From the NCBI GenBank assembly GCA_027294925.1, contig JAPULM010000142.1, positions 1 to 19,314 on the forward strand: a stretch of 19,314 nt of DNA. The letters are read 5' to 3'. The notes beneath the pieces are model-generated. The model ran no database searches and was not told the DNA's origin. It saw only the letters and a list, made by a program, of their open reading frames with translations. Source of the DNA: a bacterium. GTDB taxonomy: Bacteria > Tectomicrobia > Entotheonellia > Entotheonellales > Entotheonellaceae. Shown one piece after another: positions 1 to 5,955 of this stretch (positions are counted from its first letter, which is position 1; each line of letters starts with the position of its first letter). The translations under genes were made by a program, and so were the position numbers.

Positions 1-1
1 C

Positions 2-436
2 AGGGGCCTGTGGGTCTATCTCTATCGCGCAGTGGATAAGACGGGGCAAACGATTGATTTCCTGCTCACCGAGAAGCGCGATCAAAAGGCGGCCAAGAGG
101 TTTTTGGCTAAGGCGATCGACCGCAACGGCACGCCCGAAAAGATTAACATCGACACGAGTGGAGCGAATGCTGCCGCCATCGTCAGCTACAATGCCGAGC
201 ATGGGACTCAGATTCACATTCGCAAATGCAAATATCTCAATAATATCGTTGAGCAGGACCACCGGGGCGTCAAGAGGATCGCACGACCCATGTTGGGATT
301 CAAATCGTTCGATGCGGCGCAGAACACCCTCACCGGCATCGAGCTGATTCGGATGATCAAGAAGAAACAGATGGAAACTGAGGTGGGTGAAGAGAGCCTC
401 ACTGCGGCCGAACAGTTCTACGCTCTGGCCTCCTAA
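2..436 (+). CDS. IS6-family transposase, C-terminal part (5' end outside window)
   Basis: This is the catalytic half of an IS6/IS26-like DDE transposase, which cuts and joins DNA at the element ends. The open frame runs in from the left edge, so the GTG at 32 is internal and not a start. The visible part begins with the family motif WVYLYRAVDKTGQTIDF. The second catalytic Asp lies in NIDTSGAN (codon 152-154) and the catalytic Glu in YLNNIVEQDHR (codon 251-253), about 32 residues apart, close to the DDE spacing of this family. The conserved tail RPMLGFKSFDAAQNTLTGIE follows. The first catalytic Asp (usually in a DETY-like motif) is off the window. No frameshift is visible, so the gene may be intact. 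The match to IS6 is strong; the exact IS name was not determined. Confidence 0.93.
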   Translation, partial: RGLWVYLYRAVDKTGQTIDFLLTEKRDQKAAKRFLAKAIDRNGTPEKINIDTSGANAAAIVSYNAEHGTQIHIRKCKYLNNIVEQDHRGVKRIARPMLGFKSFDAAQNTLTGIELIRMIKKKQMETEVGEESLTAAEQFYALAS

Positions 437-480
437 TTACCCCACCGATGGGTGGCAACTCACCCTCAAGTACCCTCGAA

Positions 481-500
481 CAAAATTTGCGACAAAACCC
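481..500 (+). repeat. Putative right terminal inverted repeat of the IS6-family element
   Basis: Read on the minus strand, 500 to 481 gives GGGTTTTGTCGCAAATTTTG. It resembles IS6-family terminal repeats, which start with GG and contain a TGTTGCAAA or TGTCGCAAA core. It lies about 45 bp after the transposase stop, where the element end is expected. The outer boundary could be 499 or 500. The partner repeat lies outside the window, so this rests on position and family resemblance. Confidence 0.55.
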
Positions 501-1036
501 TCTGCCGAGTATGGAGTGCACATATTCCTGTGCATGGTGCATAGAAATCAGGGCAGTTCGGTCGGCAGTTAGGACGGTACTAGACGGCGGAATTGTAGAA
601 GCTGTGCGGCGTTGCGGACTGCTGGGCGGGTGGCACGGGTTTTGCCCTGTTTTCAGACTCCAAAGACCCTGGAGACGTCGAAGTCATCGATAACGGCGCG
701 ACTCCGAACCATAATGGAGACGATATAGATCCGCTACCTCAAAGTCGATAGCAGCCCTCCCGAGCGCGATCCTGTCTTCGGCCGTTCATTCAGCGAAGCT
801 GAGTGGCGCAATAACGCGTCGCTTGTCTTCACGCTTGTATACGGAAACATCTCCTTAAGGCATTAGCAATATCGGAAGTCTTTGTGTCTCAGGCAATTAG
901 CATATGAACTTGGCAGTAACCGACGCGCTTCCAAGCGGTTTTATGCAGACTTCAAAGCAGCTAAAACGAAAAAGTGATCTAAATTAGTCACTTCATTTCG
1001 CGCCTGCGATTCATTAGTGATGAGTGGAGTTCTGGC
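501..1036. other. Non-coding stretch between the IS end and the HDOD gene
   Basis: I see no convincing gene here. Short open frames exist (for example 448-693 +), but they lack a ribosome binding site, cross the IS end and have no recognisable domain. The stretch may hold decayed DNA next to the IS insertion. The only structured sites noted are a weak hairpin near 926-937 and the dyad at 972-993. Confidence 0.5.
972..993. promoter_or_regulatory. Dyad AAGTGA/TCACTT upstream of the HDOD gene
   Basis: AAGTGA (972-977) and TCACTT (988-993) form an inverted repeat. Inside it CTAA (979-982) and TTAG (984-987) continue the symmetry with one extra T at 978. The site ends 44 bp before the HDOD start, so it could be an operator or a leader hairpin. 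A related string, TTAGTGA, recurs at 1014-1020. No regulator is identified. Confidence 0.35.
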
Positions 1037-2350
1037 ATGGCATCCGTACTTGTGGTAACGGGTGATAGCTGTGAAATCGAAAGAATCCAAGCCTGCCTTG
1101 AGCCCTCCCACACGGTTCATGGGATCACCACCCCAGCCGAAGTCAACCTGCACCTTCCCAGTTCCGAGATCGTACTACTCGATCACGCGTTCACTGACAA
1201 CAATGGCATCGATACACTCATGGAGATCATGACCGAAACCCAGGTGCCGGTGCTGTTCTTGAGTCCTCCCGACGATCCCCAGTGTGCCACTGAAGCAGTA
1301 AGATTGGGGGCATTCAACTATGGGGTGAAGACTGAACATTATCATGCCCTTCTGCTGCCCGCCATCCGGGACATGCTCGACAGGTCTACCCGGCAGCAAG
1401 CGACGCAGCACACCATCACGGAACTGGAGCAACGGATCGCCGAACTCGAAGCCGAACTGTTGGCCTTGCGGCAGTATATCACCTCCCAGAATCTATCGTC
1501 CGCCATCGGAACCCAGAAGCGGATTCTAAAAACAATTACTGCACGGATTAAAGCAGGTGAGGTGAATCTGCCGGTCTACCCTCCCATTCCCGCTCAATTC
1601 AGGGCACTGCTCAAGGATGACCCGCCAATGGCGGAGATTGCGGATTTTCTCAAGCAGGATATGAGCATAACCACCAAGCTGATCAGCGTGTCGAACTCGG
1701 TGTACTATCGAGGCGCAACCGAGAACAAGACGCTTGAGCGAGCCATTGCACGCTTGGGACTGGAAGTCACCACACAGTACGTCGAAATCCTGGCCAACCG
1801 TTCGCTTTATACGATCAACAATCCCACCTACCAGATGCTGTTACAGCCACTATGGGATCATGCCTTAGCCTGTGCGCATGCCGCGCAACAGACGGCCATA
1901 CTTCTGGATCTTGCCGCCCCTGAGGAACTCTTTACGATGGGATTGTTGCATGACATCGGGCGGCTCCTGCTCATTCAGATGCTGGCGGAATTGGACCTGC
2001 AAGGCACATTTGAATTAGAGTTCTCAGACGTCTCCGCTATCTTAGATACGCAGCACGCCACGTTTGGTCGCAATCTCTTGCGGCAATGGGAATTTCCATC
2101 AGACTTCGCCGACATTTGCCTGTACCATGCGCGCCTCGAAGACGCCGCCATGACTTCCGAGCAACTGCTCGTGGTTCATTTTGCCAATATGCTCGTGCGC
2201 ACCACAGGGTATGGACAGGAGCTGCCTGCCGACATCGAGATTGCCGATATCGTGTCGGTGCCGCTACTCAAGCTGACCCCAACCATGATCGCGTCGGTCA
2301 AAGACGAAGTGACGGCCATCATGCAAGGTTGCGACCTCGGGTTTATGTAA
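1037..2350 (+). CDS. Receiver-like/HDOD domain signalling protein
   Basis: Predicted cytoplasmic signalling protein of 437 residues. Residues about 1-115 resemble a CheY-type receiver: D49 in IVLLDHA fits the phosphoacceptor, S75 the conserved Thr/Ser and K98 in YGVKTE the conserved Lys. The usual acidic pair at the end of strand 1 is degraded (VVTGDS, T8-G9-D10), so phosphorylation is doubtful. Residues about 122-148 look like a heptad linker (TELEQRIAELEAELLAL). An HDOD domain follows at about 160-370, with PPIPAQF near 183, LISVSNSVYYRG around 215-226 and the HD-like motif MGLLHDIGRL at 301-310. HDOD proteins are usually regulatory scaffolds without phosphodiesterase activity. The start is supported by GGAG at 1026-1029, seven bases before ATG. 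No partner kinase is encoded nearby. Confidence 0.85.
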   Translation: MASVLVVTGDSCEIERIQACLEPSHTVHGITTPAEVNLHLPSSEIVLLDHAFTDNNGIDTLMEIMTETQVPVLFLSPPDDPQCATEAVRLGAFNYGVKTEHYHALLLPAIRDMLDRSTRQQATQHTITELEQRIAELEAELLALRQYITSQNLSSAIGTQKRILKTITARIKAGEVNLPVYPPIPAQFRALLKDDPPMAEIADFLKQDMSITTKLISVSNSVYYRGATENKTLERAIARLGLEVTTQYVEILANRSLYTINNPTYQMLLQPLWDHALACAHAAQQTAILLDLAAPEELFTMGLLHDIGRLLLIQMLAELDLQGTFELEFSDVSAILDTQHATFGRNLLRQWEFPSDFADICLYHARLEDAAMTSEQLLVVHFANMLVRTTGYGQELPADIEIADIVSVPLLKLTPTMIASVKDEVTAIMQGCDLGFM

Positions 2351-2365
2351 GGTCGGGGACCGACC
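2351..2365 (+). terminator. Short hairpin right after the HDOD stop codon
   Basis: GGTCGG (2351-2356) and CCGACC (2360-2365) pair perfectly around the 3-base loop GGA, starting at the base after the HDOD stop. No T-run follows, so it is not a classical intrinsic terminator. It could protect the 3' end or act with the structure at 2399-2473. Confidence 0.3.
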
Positions 2366-2395
2366 TTGACCGTCTTGCACATTCGAGTGTTGTAT
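2366..2395 (+). promoter_or_regulatory. Possible sigma70-type promoter before the 2399-2473 structure
   Basis: TTGACC (2366-2371) is a 5/6 match to the -35 box. Eighteen bases later is TTGTAT (2390-2395), a weak -10, with TATGGT at 2393-2398 as an alternative at longer spacing. A start about seven bases downstream (near 2402) would fall at the 5' edge of the structured element. The -10 is poor, so this is only suggestive. Confidence 0.3.
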
Positions 2396-2398
2396 GGT

Positions 2399-2485
2399 AG
2401 CGTCAGGAGTTATGGGCACCCATGGAGGGGAGGTCTACCCACAAGCCAGGGGTGTGGGGGGACTCCTGGCGCTTCTGTGTTTTCT
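2399..2485 (+). ncRNA. Candidate structured RNA or complex terminator
   Basis: A 12-bp closing stem pairs 2399-2410 (AGCGTCAGGAGT) with 2462-2473 (ACTCCTGGCGCT), with one T:G wobble. Inside it, CCCACA (2438-2443) pairs with TGTGGG (2453-2458) around a 9-base loop, and ATGG (2412-2415) pairs with CCAT (2420-2423). The result is a compact three-way arrangement. A T-rich stretch follows (TTCTGTGTTTTCTC, 2472-2485). With the promoter-like boxes just upstream it could be a small RNA of about 85 nt. Alternatives are a branched terminator of the HDOD gene or a tiny mobile repeat with 12-bp ends. I do not recognise it as SRP, 6S, tmRNA or a known riboswitch. Confidence 0.35.
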
Positions 2486-2579
2486 CTAAGCAGGTCGAAA
2501 CGTATGACACACATCGTAAGATTCCCACGCCGATTACGGTAAACGTTTAGGCATGTCAGAGTCTCTACAGAGCGGGAAG

Positions 2580-3365
2580 CTAGGCGGTCATGACGGCGCC
2601 GCCATCGACGTTATACGCCTGCCCGGTAATATTGCCGGCGTCCGATGAGGCCAGAAACGCGGCCATGGCGGCAATGTCGGCAGGGTCGTTACGCCGGCCG
2701 GTCGGCAGGGACGCTTCACGTCGCTGGATCATCTCGTCAAGCGAGATGTTGTTACGCTCGGCCAGAGCATGCGTTACCGTCAGGTGCATGTTGGTGACGG
2801 TAGAGCCGGGGCACACGGCGTTGACGTTAATGCCGTGGGGGCCAAGGACGACTGCGGCACTTCTGGTCATGGAAATCAGGCCGGCTTTACTGACGCCATA
2901 GTGCACGAAAAACGGCTCGGGTTGTTTGCCGGAAACTGAGGCGGTATTGACGATTTTACCGCCGTTACCTTGCCGGATCATCTGCCGCGCTGTGGCCTGC
3001 ATGACGAAGAAGGCGCCTTTGAGATTGACGTCGCAGACGAAATCCCAATCCGCTGCCGTAATATCGAGCATGTCTTGAAAGCGTAAGACCCCGGCGTTGT
3101 TCATCAGAATATCCAGCCGCCCCATCGTATCGACGGTGTGTTGGACCATGCGATCGATGTCGGCTTGTTGCGTCACGTCAACTTGGAGCGTTGCGACCTT
3201 GCGCTCCAGCGCCGTAACTACGGCAGTAGTCTCTTGGGCAAACCCCGCATCAATATCCACCGCGACAATATGAGCGCCTTCCGCGGCTAAACGCCGGATC
3301 ATTGCTTGTCCAATCCCCCCTGCCGCACCGGTAATCAACGCCACTTTGTCGTCTAGTCGTGCCAT
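2580..3365 (-). CDS. SDR-family NAD(P)-dependent oxidoreductase
   Basis: Classical short-chain dehydrogenase/reductase of 261 residues, the usual length. The cofactor motif TGAAGGIG is at 12-19, NNAG at 89-92 and the active-site Asn is probably N114 (DVNLKG). The catalytic triad is S143 (VNTASVSG), Y156 and K160 (HYGVSKAG). The typical end NVDGG is at 252-256. D37 at the end of strand 2 (AVDID) suggests NAD(H) rather than NADP(H), as known for this family. The substrate cannot be read from sequence; many relatives are annotated as 3-oxoacyl-ACP reductase or glucose dehydrogenase-like. The start is supported by GGAGGAGCGAG just before ATG. The gene is GC-rich compared with the region to its right and borders a recombinase remnant, so it may have been acquired. 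Confidence 0.92.
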   Translation of the reverse strand: MARLDDKVALITGAAGGIGQAMIRRLAAEGAHIVAVDIDAGFAQETTAVVTALERKVATLQVDVTQQADIDRMVQHTVDTMGRLDILMNNAGVLRFQDMLDITAADWDFVCDVNLKGAFFVMQATARQMIRQGNGGKIVNTASVSGKQPEPFFVHYGVSKAGLISMTRSAAVVLGPHGINVNAVCPGSTVTNMHLTVTHALAERNNISLDEMIQRREASLPTGRRNDPADIAAMAAFLASSDAGNITGQAYNVDGGAVMTA

Positions 3366-3495
3366 GTCTCGCTCCTCCGGGTGTCATGTCTGCGGCCGTG
3401 CAATGGCCGGCACAGATGAAGGCACCTGCGATCCCCCTTGCCTCGAGTACGTGCCTCCCGCTTGCGGCCCGTTGCTCCTAGAGATATCAAATACG

Positions 3496-3741
3496 CTAAT
3501 ACCGCACCTTAAACGACGGACTATCCTCAACCTTCTTCCGCAGCTTGTCGTACATACGCGTCGTCGAGATATTGGCGTGTCCAGTCCACTCTTGCACACG
3601 CCCAAAGTCGGCACCATTCTCCAACGCATTCGTAATGGCGGTCGCTCGCCCCGCGTGGACACAAAACTTATGCGTATCTGCCGTAATGCCAACTTGCTTC
3701 GCATCGTGGCGCACAACGTTCGGTCGAACCGAAGAACCTCG
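3496..3741 (-). pseudogene. Tyrosine recombinase (phage integrase family), truncated C-terminal remnant
   Basis: The frame encodes the last part of a tyrosine recombinase catalytic domain. The visible motifs are HAGRATAIT (normally H-x-x-R), EWTGHANISTTRMYD with the conserved His and the nucleophile Tyr, and a tail ending SPSFKVRY typical of one integrase subfamily. The GTG at 3714 is not a true start, because the similarity-like sequence RGSSVRPNVV continues upstream to an in-frame TAA at 3742-3744. The first roughly 200 or more residues, including the first catalytic Arg, are absent, and the next gene ends at 3764. It is best read as a decayed remnant marking an old integration or recombination event between the SDR and NHL genes. 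It is not expected to be active. Confidence 0.75.
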
Positions 3742-3763
3742 TTATCGCATTACACGGGTATGC

Positions 3764-4708
3764 TTACGACACTCGCCGGTATTTTGAAATACTCCGGAGT
3801 TCACGCGGCGGCTCTAAGTGACGACCGCGAATAGTGTAGGAGACTTCAGCCACATAGATATCGCCGTGAGAGTCTACGGCGATCCCGTGTGGCGCGATAA
3901 ATTGACCGGCTCCTTCACCCTCTTCATCAGCGCCAAATCGGCACACCATGTTACCTTTGAGATCGTAAATTGACACCCGATGTCCTAGGCCCGGTGCGTC
4001 ATCAACACCGCCCATGCCATTTAACTCACCAACGTAAATGTGCTCCCCCCATAGTACCATCGCGTCAGGCCGATGAATATTGTTCCACATGGTGAGAAAC
4101 TTACCCTGTGGGTCAAAAATCTGAATGCGGTGTGCCTCTCGATCAACAACATAGACATTGTCTTTATCATCAACAGCAATATTATGCGGACGAATAAACT
4201 GTCCGGCGTCGATACCCGGCCGACCCCAAGAGAATTTATACTCACCAGCGCCCGTATAAACATGGATACGGGAGTTTCCATAGCCGTCTGATACATACAC
4301 ATCACCGTTGCTCGGCATAATAGCGGCAGAGGTTGGCCGATTAAAAGGTTCACCGCCCCATTTAGGTGAGGGGTTGTTACGTTGGCCAATTTCCATCAAT
4401 TTGTTGCCGGCGGTGTCAAACTTCTGGATCGTATGAATGCCGTCGTCGGCAATTAATAACGAGCCATCGTGGGCAACATAAAGACCGTGTGTGCGGTCAC
4501 TAAAGGCGCCCTGACCTATGGTTCGCAAGTAATTCCCCTCGCGGTTAAAAACCATGATGGGATGTTCACCGCGCGTTAAGATGTAAACATTGTCCTGCGG
4601 ATCGACAGCTACCCCCGGGCATTCTTGAAAGTTTACCCCCGCAGGTAACGTGCCCCAGCCATCAACATATTCATAGCGAAAATCACCTACTCCATAGACC
4701 TCGCGCAT
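3764..4708 (-). CDS. NHL-repeat six-bladed beta-propeller protein
   Basis: Protein of 314 residues built almost wholly of NHL-type repeats. Six blades can be traced at about 31-65, 73-108, 126-162, 174-208, 213-259 and 272-310. They carry the recurring pattern P-x-G/N-I-A-V-D-x-x-D-N-V-Y-V-x-D, such as PHNIAVDDKDNVYVVDREAHRI and PHGIAVDSHGDIYVAE (quoted in part). Bacterial relatives are often annotated as peptidyl-alpha-hydroxyglycine alpha-amidating lyase-like, but no enzymatic role can be claimed. There is no signal peptide or membrane segment, so it is probably cytoplasmic. The start is supported by GGAGGATTGTC before ATG. A strong promoter-like pair lies upstream (4758-4786). It is divergent from the DinB-like gene and may share control with it. 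Confidence 0.88.
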   Translation of the reverse strand: MREVYGVGDFRYEYVDGWGTLPAGVNFQECPGVAVDPQDNVYILTRGEHPIMVFNREGNYLRTIGQGAFSDRTHGLYVAHDGSLLIADDGIHTIQKFDTAGNKLMEIGQRNNPSPKWGGEPFNRPTSAAIMPSNGDVYVSDGYGNSRIHVYTGAGEYKFSWGRPGIDAGQFIRPHNIAVDDKDNVYVVDREAHRIQIFDPQGKFLTMWNNIHRPDAMVLWGEHIYVGELNGMGGVDDAPGLGHRVSIYDLKGNMVCRFGADEEGEGAGQFIAPHGIAVDSHGDIYVAEVSYTIRGRHLEPPRELRSISKYRRVS

Positions 4709-4757
4709 GACAATCCTCCATTTCTAGCAACTCGGTGTTCCAAAACATGTCAACTCA

Positions 4758-4786
4758 ATATTAGATGTACACGACTGTAGCGTCAA
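4758..4786 (-). promoter_or_regulatory. Sigma70-type promoter of the NHL gene
   Basis: On the minus strand TTGACG (4786-4781) and TAATAT (4763-4758) are separated by exactly 17 bases. This predicts a transcript start near 4751 and a leader of about 43 nt before the ATG at 4708. The spacer contains GTGTACATC, similar to the ATGTACAT sites in front of livK. The box quality and spacing are good; expression is not shown. Confidence 0.6.
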
Positions 4787-4874
4787 TCTTCCTTTCGATC
4801 TCCCAACAAGGTGAAAACCGCCACCATTACGGCATGGCAAATGACGTCCATGAGCCTCAAGACAAACATTGCGC

Positions 4875-4903
4875 TTGAAAACGGTTTAGGAAATTCATAT
4901 TCT
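4875..4903 (+). promoter_or_regulatory. Sigma70-type promoter of the DinB/MDMPI-like gene
   Basis: TTGAAA (4875-4880) and TATTCT (4898-4903) are 17 bases apart. The predicted start near 4910 gives a leader of about 60 nt. The boxes match the consensus at 5/6 and 4/6 positions. Confidence 0.5.
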
Positions 4904-4928
4904 AACCCCCAACCAGCATTTAGGAACC

Positions 4929-4947
4929 GTTCATTCATCATATGAAC
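4929..4947. promoter_or_regulatory. Inverted repeat GTTCAT-N7-ATGAAC in the leader of the DinB-like gene
   Basis: Perfect 6-bp arms at 4929-4934 and 4942-4947 lie between the predicted transcript start and the ribosome binding site at 4959-4964. This is a typical place for a repressor site. The responsible regulator is unknown, and chance occurrence is possible for arms this short. Confidence 0.3.
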
Positions 4948-4970
4948 ATAACAGATTAAGGAGAGCAACA

Positions 4971-5783
4971 ATGCGTTCACCAGAAGTGGTTAATAAAATG
5001 GAATGCGTTTGGCAAGCGATAAACGAGTGTTGCGCTAGTCTGACTGCACAGGAGTGGAAGCTCCCAACCGACTGTCCAGGATGGTCGGTGCAGGATCAAC
5101 TATCCCACCTGACAGGCTCAGAATCACGCATTCTCGGCCGGCCTGCACCGGATCATACAGCGCAGGATTTGAGCCATGTGAAAAACGAAAGTGGCGAGCG
5201 TAATGAAGTGGTGGTCGATTGGCGTCGTGACCGTTCTGGAACAGAGGTTCTGGAAGAGTTTCGAGAAGTGACGGCTGAGCGGCTCAAGCTTTTGCGAAGC
5301 ATGAGTGAAGATGACTTTGCGGCCAAAACTCAAACCCCCATTGGCCCCGGCACGGTTCACTTGCTGGTGGAAATTCGAATTTTTGATGCCTGGATTCATT
5401 TGCAAGACATGCGCCGCGCTCTGCGTCGGCCCGGCGATATGGAGGGACCCGTTGCTGAGCACGCCGTAGGTCGTTGTGCGATGGCAATGCCATTTGTCGT
5501 TGGCCGTAAAGCCCAGGCGCCCGACGGTGCAACTGTGGTATTTGAGATCACCGGTGGGGCTGGACGCCTACTGGCCATAGGGGTAAACGAAAAGCGTGCC
5601 AATGTCCTCGATGTGGCGCCTTCGTACCCAACGGTACGACTAACAATGGATGTTGAAACCTTCACCTGTTTGGGATGCGGTCGGTGGGAGACAAAGCAGA
5701 CACTGGAAGCCGGCAAGGTGCAGATTGATGGCGACCAAAGGCTCGGCGAAAGCATTGTGGAACAGATGAATTTTATGATTTAA
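4971..5783 (+). CDS. Maleylpyruvate isomerase-like (MDMPI/DinB superfamily) protein
   Basis: Protein of 270 residues of the TIGR03083/maleylpyruvate isomerase family. The N-terminal DinB-like four-helix bundle (about 1-155) carries the family signature LPTDCPGWSVQDQLSHL at 31-47. Likely metal ligands are H46, D139 and H143 (FDAWIHLQD), matching the His-Glu/Asp-His set of DinB proteins. The C-terminal part (about 185-265) resembles the SCP2-like domain of this family. Some relatives use mycothiol, but most have no known substrate, and no thiol pathway is visible here. AAGGAG at 4958-4963 precedes ATG at good spacing. The gene precedes the amidohydrolase on the same strand, 172 bp away and with a separate promoter, so a shared pathway is plausible but unproven. 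Confidence 0.83.
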   Translation: MRSPEVVNKMECVWQAINECCASLTAQEWKLPTDCPGWSVQDQLSHLTGSESRILGRPAPDHTAQDLSHVKNESGERNEVVVDWRRDRSGTEVLEEFREVTAERLKLLRSMSEDDFAAKTQTPIGPGTVHLLVEIRIFDAWIHLQDMRRALRRPGDMEGPVAEHAVGRCAMAMPFVVGRKAQAPDGATVVFEITGGAGRLLAIGVNEKRANVLDVAPSYPTVRLTMDVETFTCLGCGRWETKQTLEAGKVQIDGDQRLGESIVEQMNFMI

Positions 5784-5821
5784 AGGCTCCCTCTCCACCC
5801 ACCTTGAATGACTCAAATAAG

Positions 5822-5850
5822 TTGACCATTTTGCCCATTACGTGTATAGA
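5822..5850 (+). promoter_or_regulatory. Sigma70-type promoter of the amidohydrolase gene
   Basis: TTGACC (5822-5827) and TATAGA (5845-5850) are 17 bases apart. The predicted start near 5857 gives a leader of about 100 nt. Just downstream is ACATGTAT (5854-5861), which loosely resembles the ATGTACAT sites at livK. Confidence 0.5.
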
Positions 5851-5955
5851 CTAACATGTATCTTTTCCCCGTTACCGTTGTTTTGCAGGGGTGACGCGCA
5901 TTACATGGTGTTTGTTGTGCTGCTTTCATAGCATCTTCTACAGGGAGGGTACGGT

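Larger units (their letters stand above)
1..500 (+). mobile_element. IS6-family insertion sequence, right end only
   Basis: The window opens inside an insertion sequence. It holds the 3' part of an IS6-type DDE transposase gene, then about 60 bp of non-coding DNA ending in a sequence that looks like the element's terminal inverted repeat (481-500). The left end lies outside the window, so the element's completeness and target duplication cannot be judged. IS6 elements are usually about 0.8 kb with a single transposase gene, which agrees with the short distance from stop codon to end seen here. Confidence 0.8.

Noticed and set aside
448..693. Open frame of 81 codons on +
   Set aside because: It crosses the IS end, has no ribosome binding site and shows no recognisable domain.
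4783..4980. Minus-strand frame of 65 codons with a hydrophobic part
   Set aside because: It covers the promoter and ribosome binding site of the DinB-like gene, has no ribosome binding site of its own and resembles no family.
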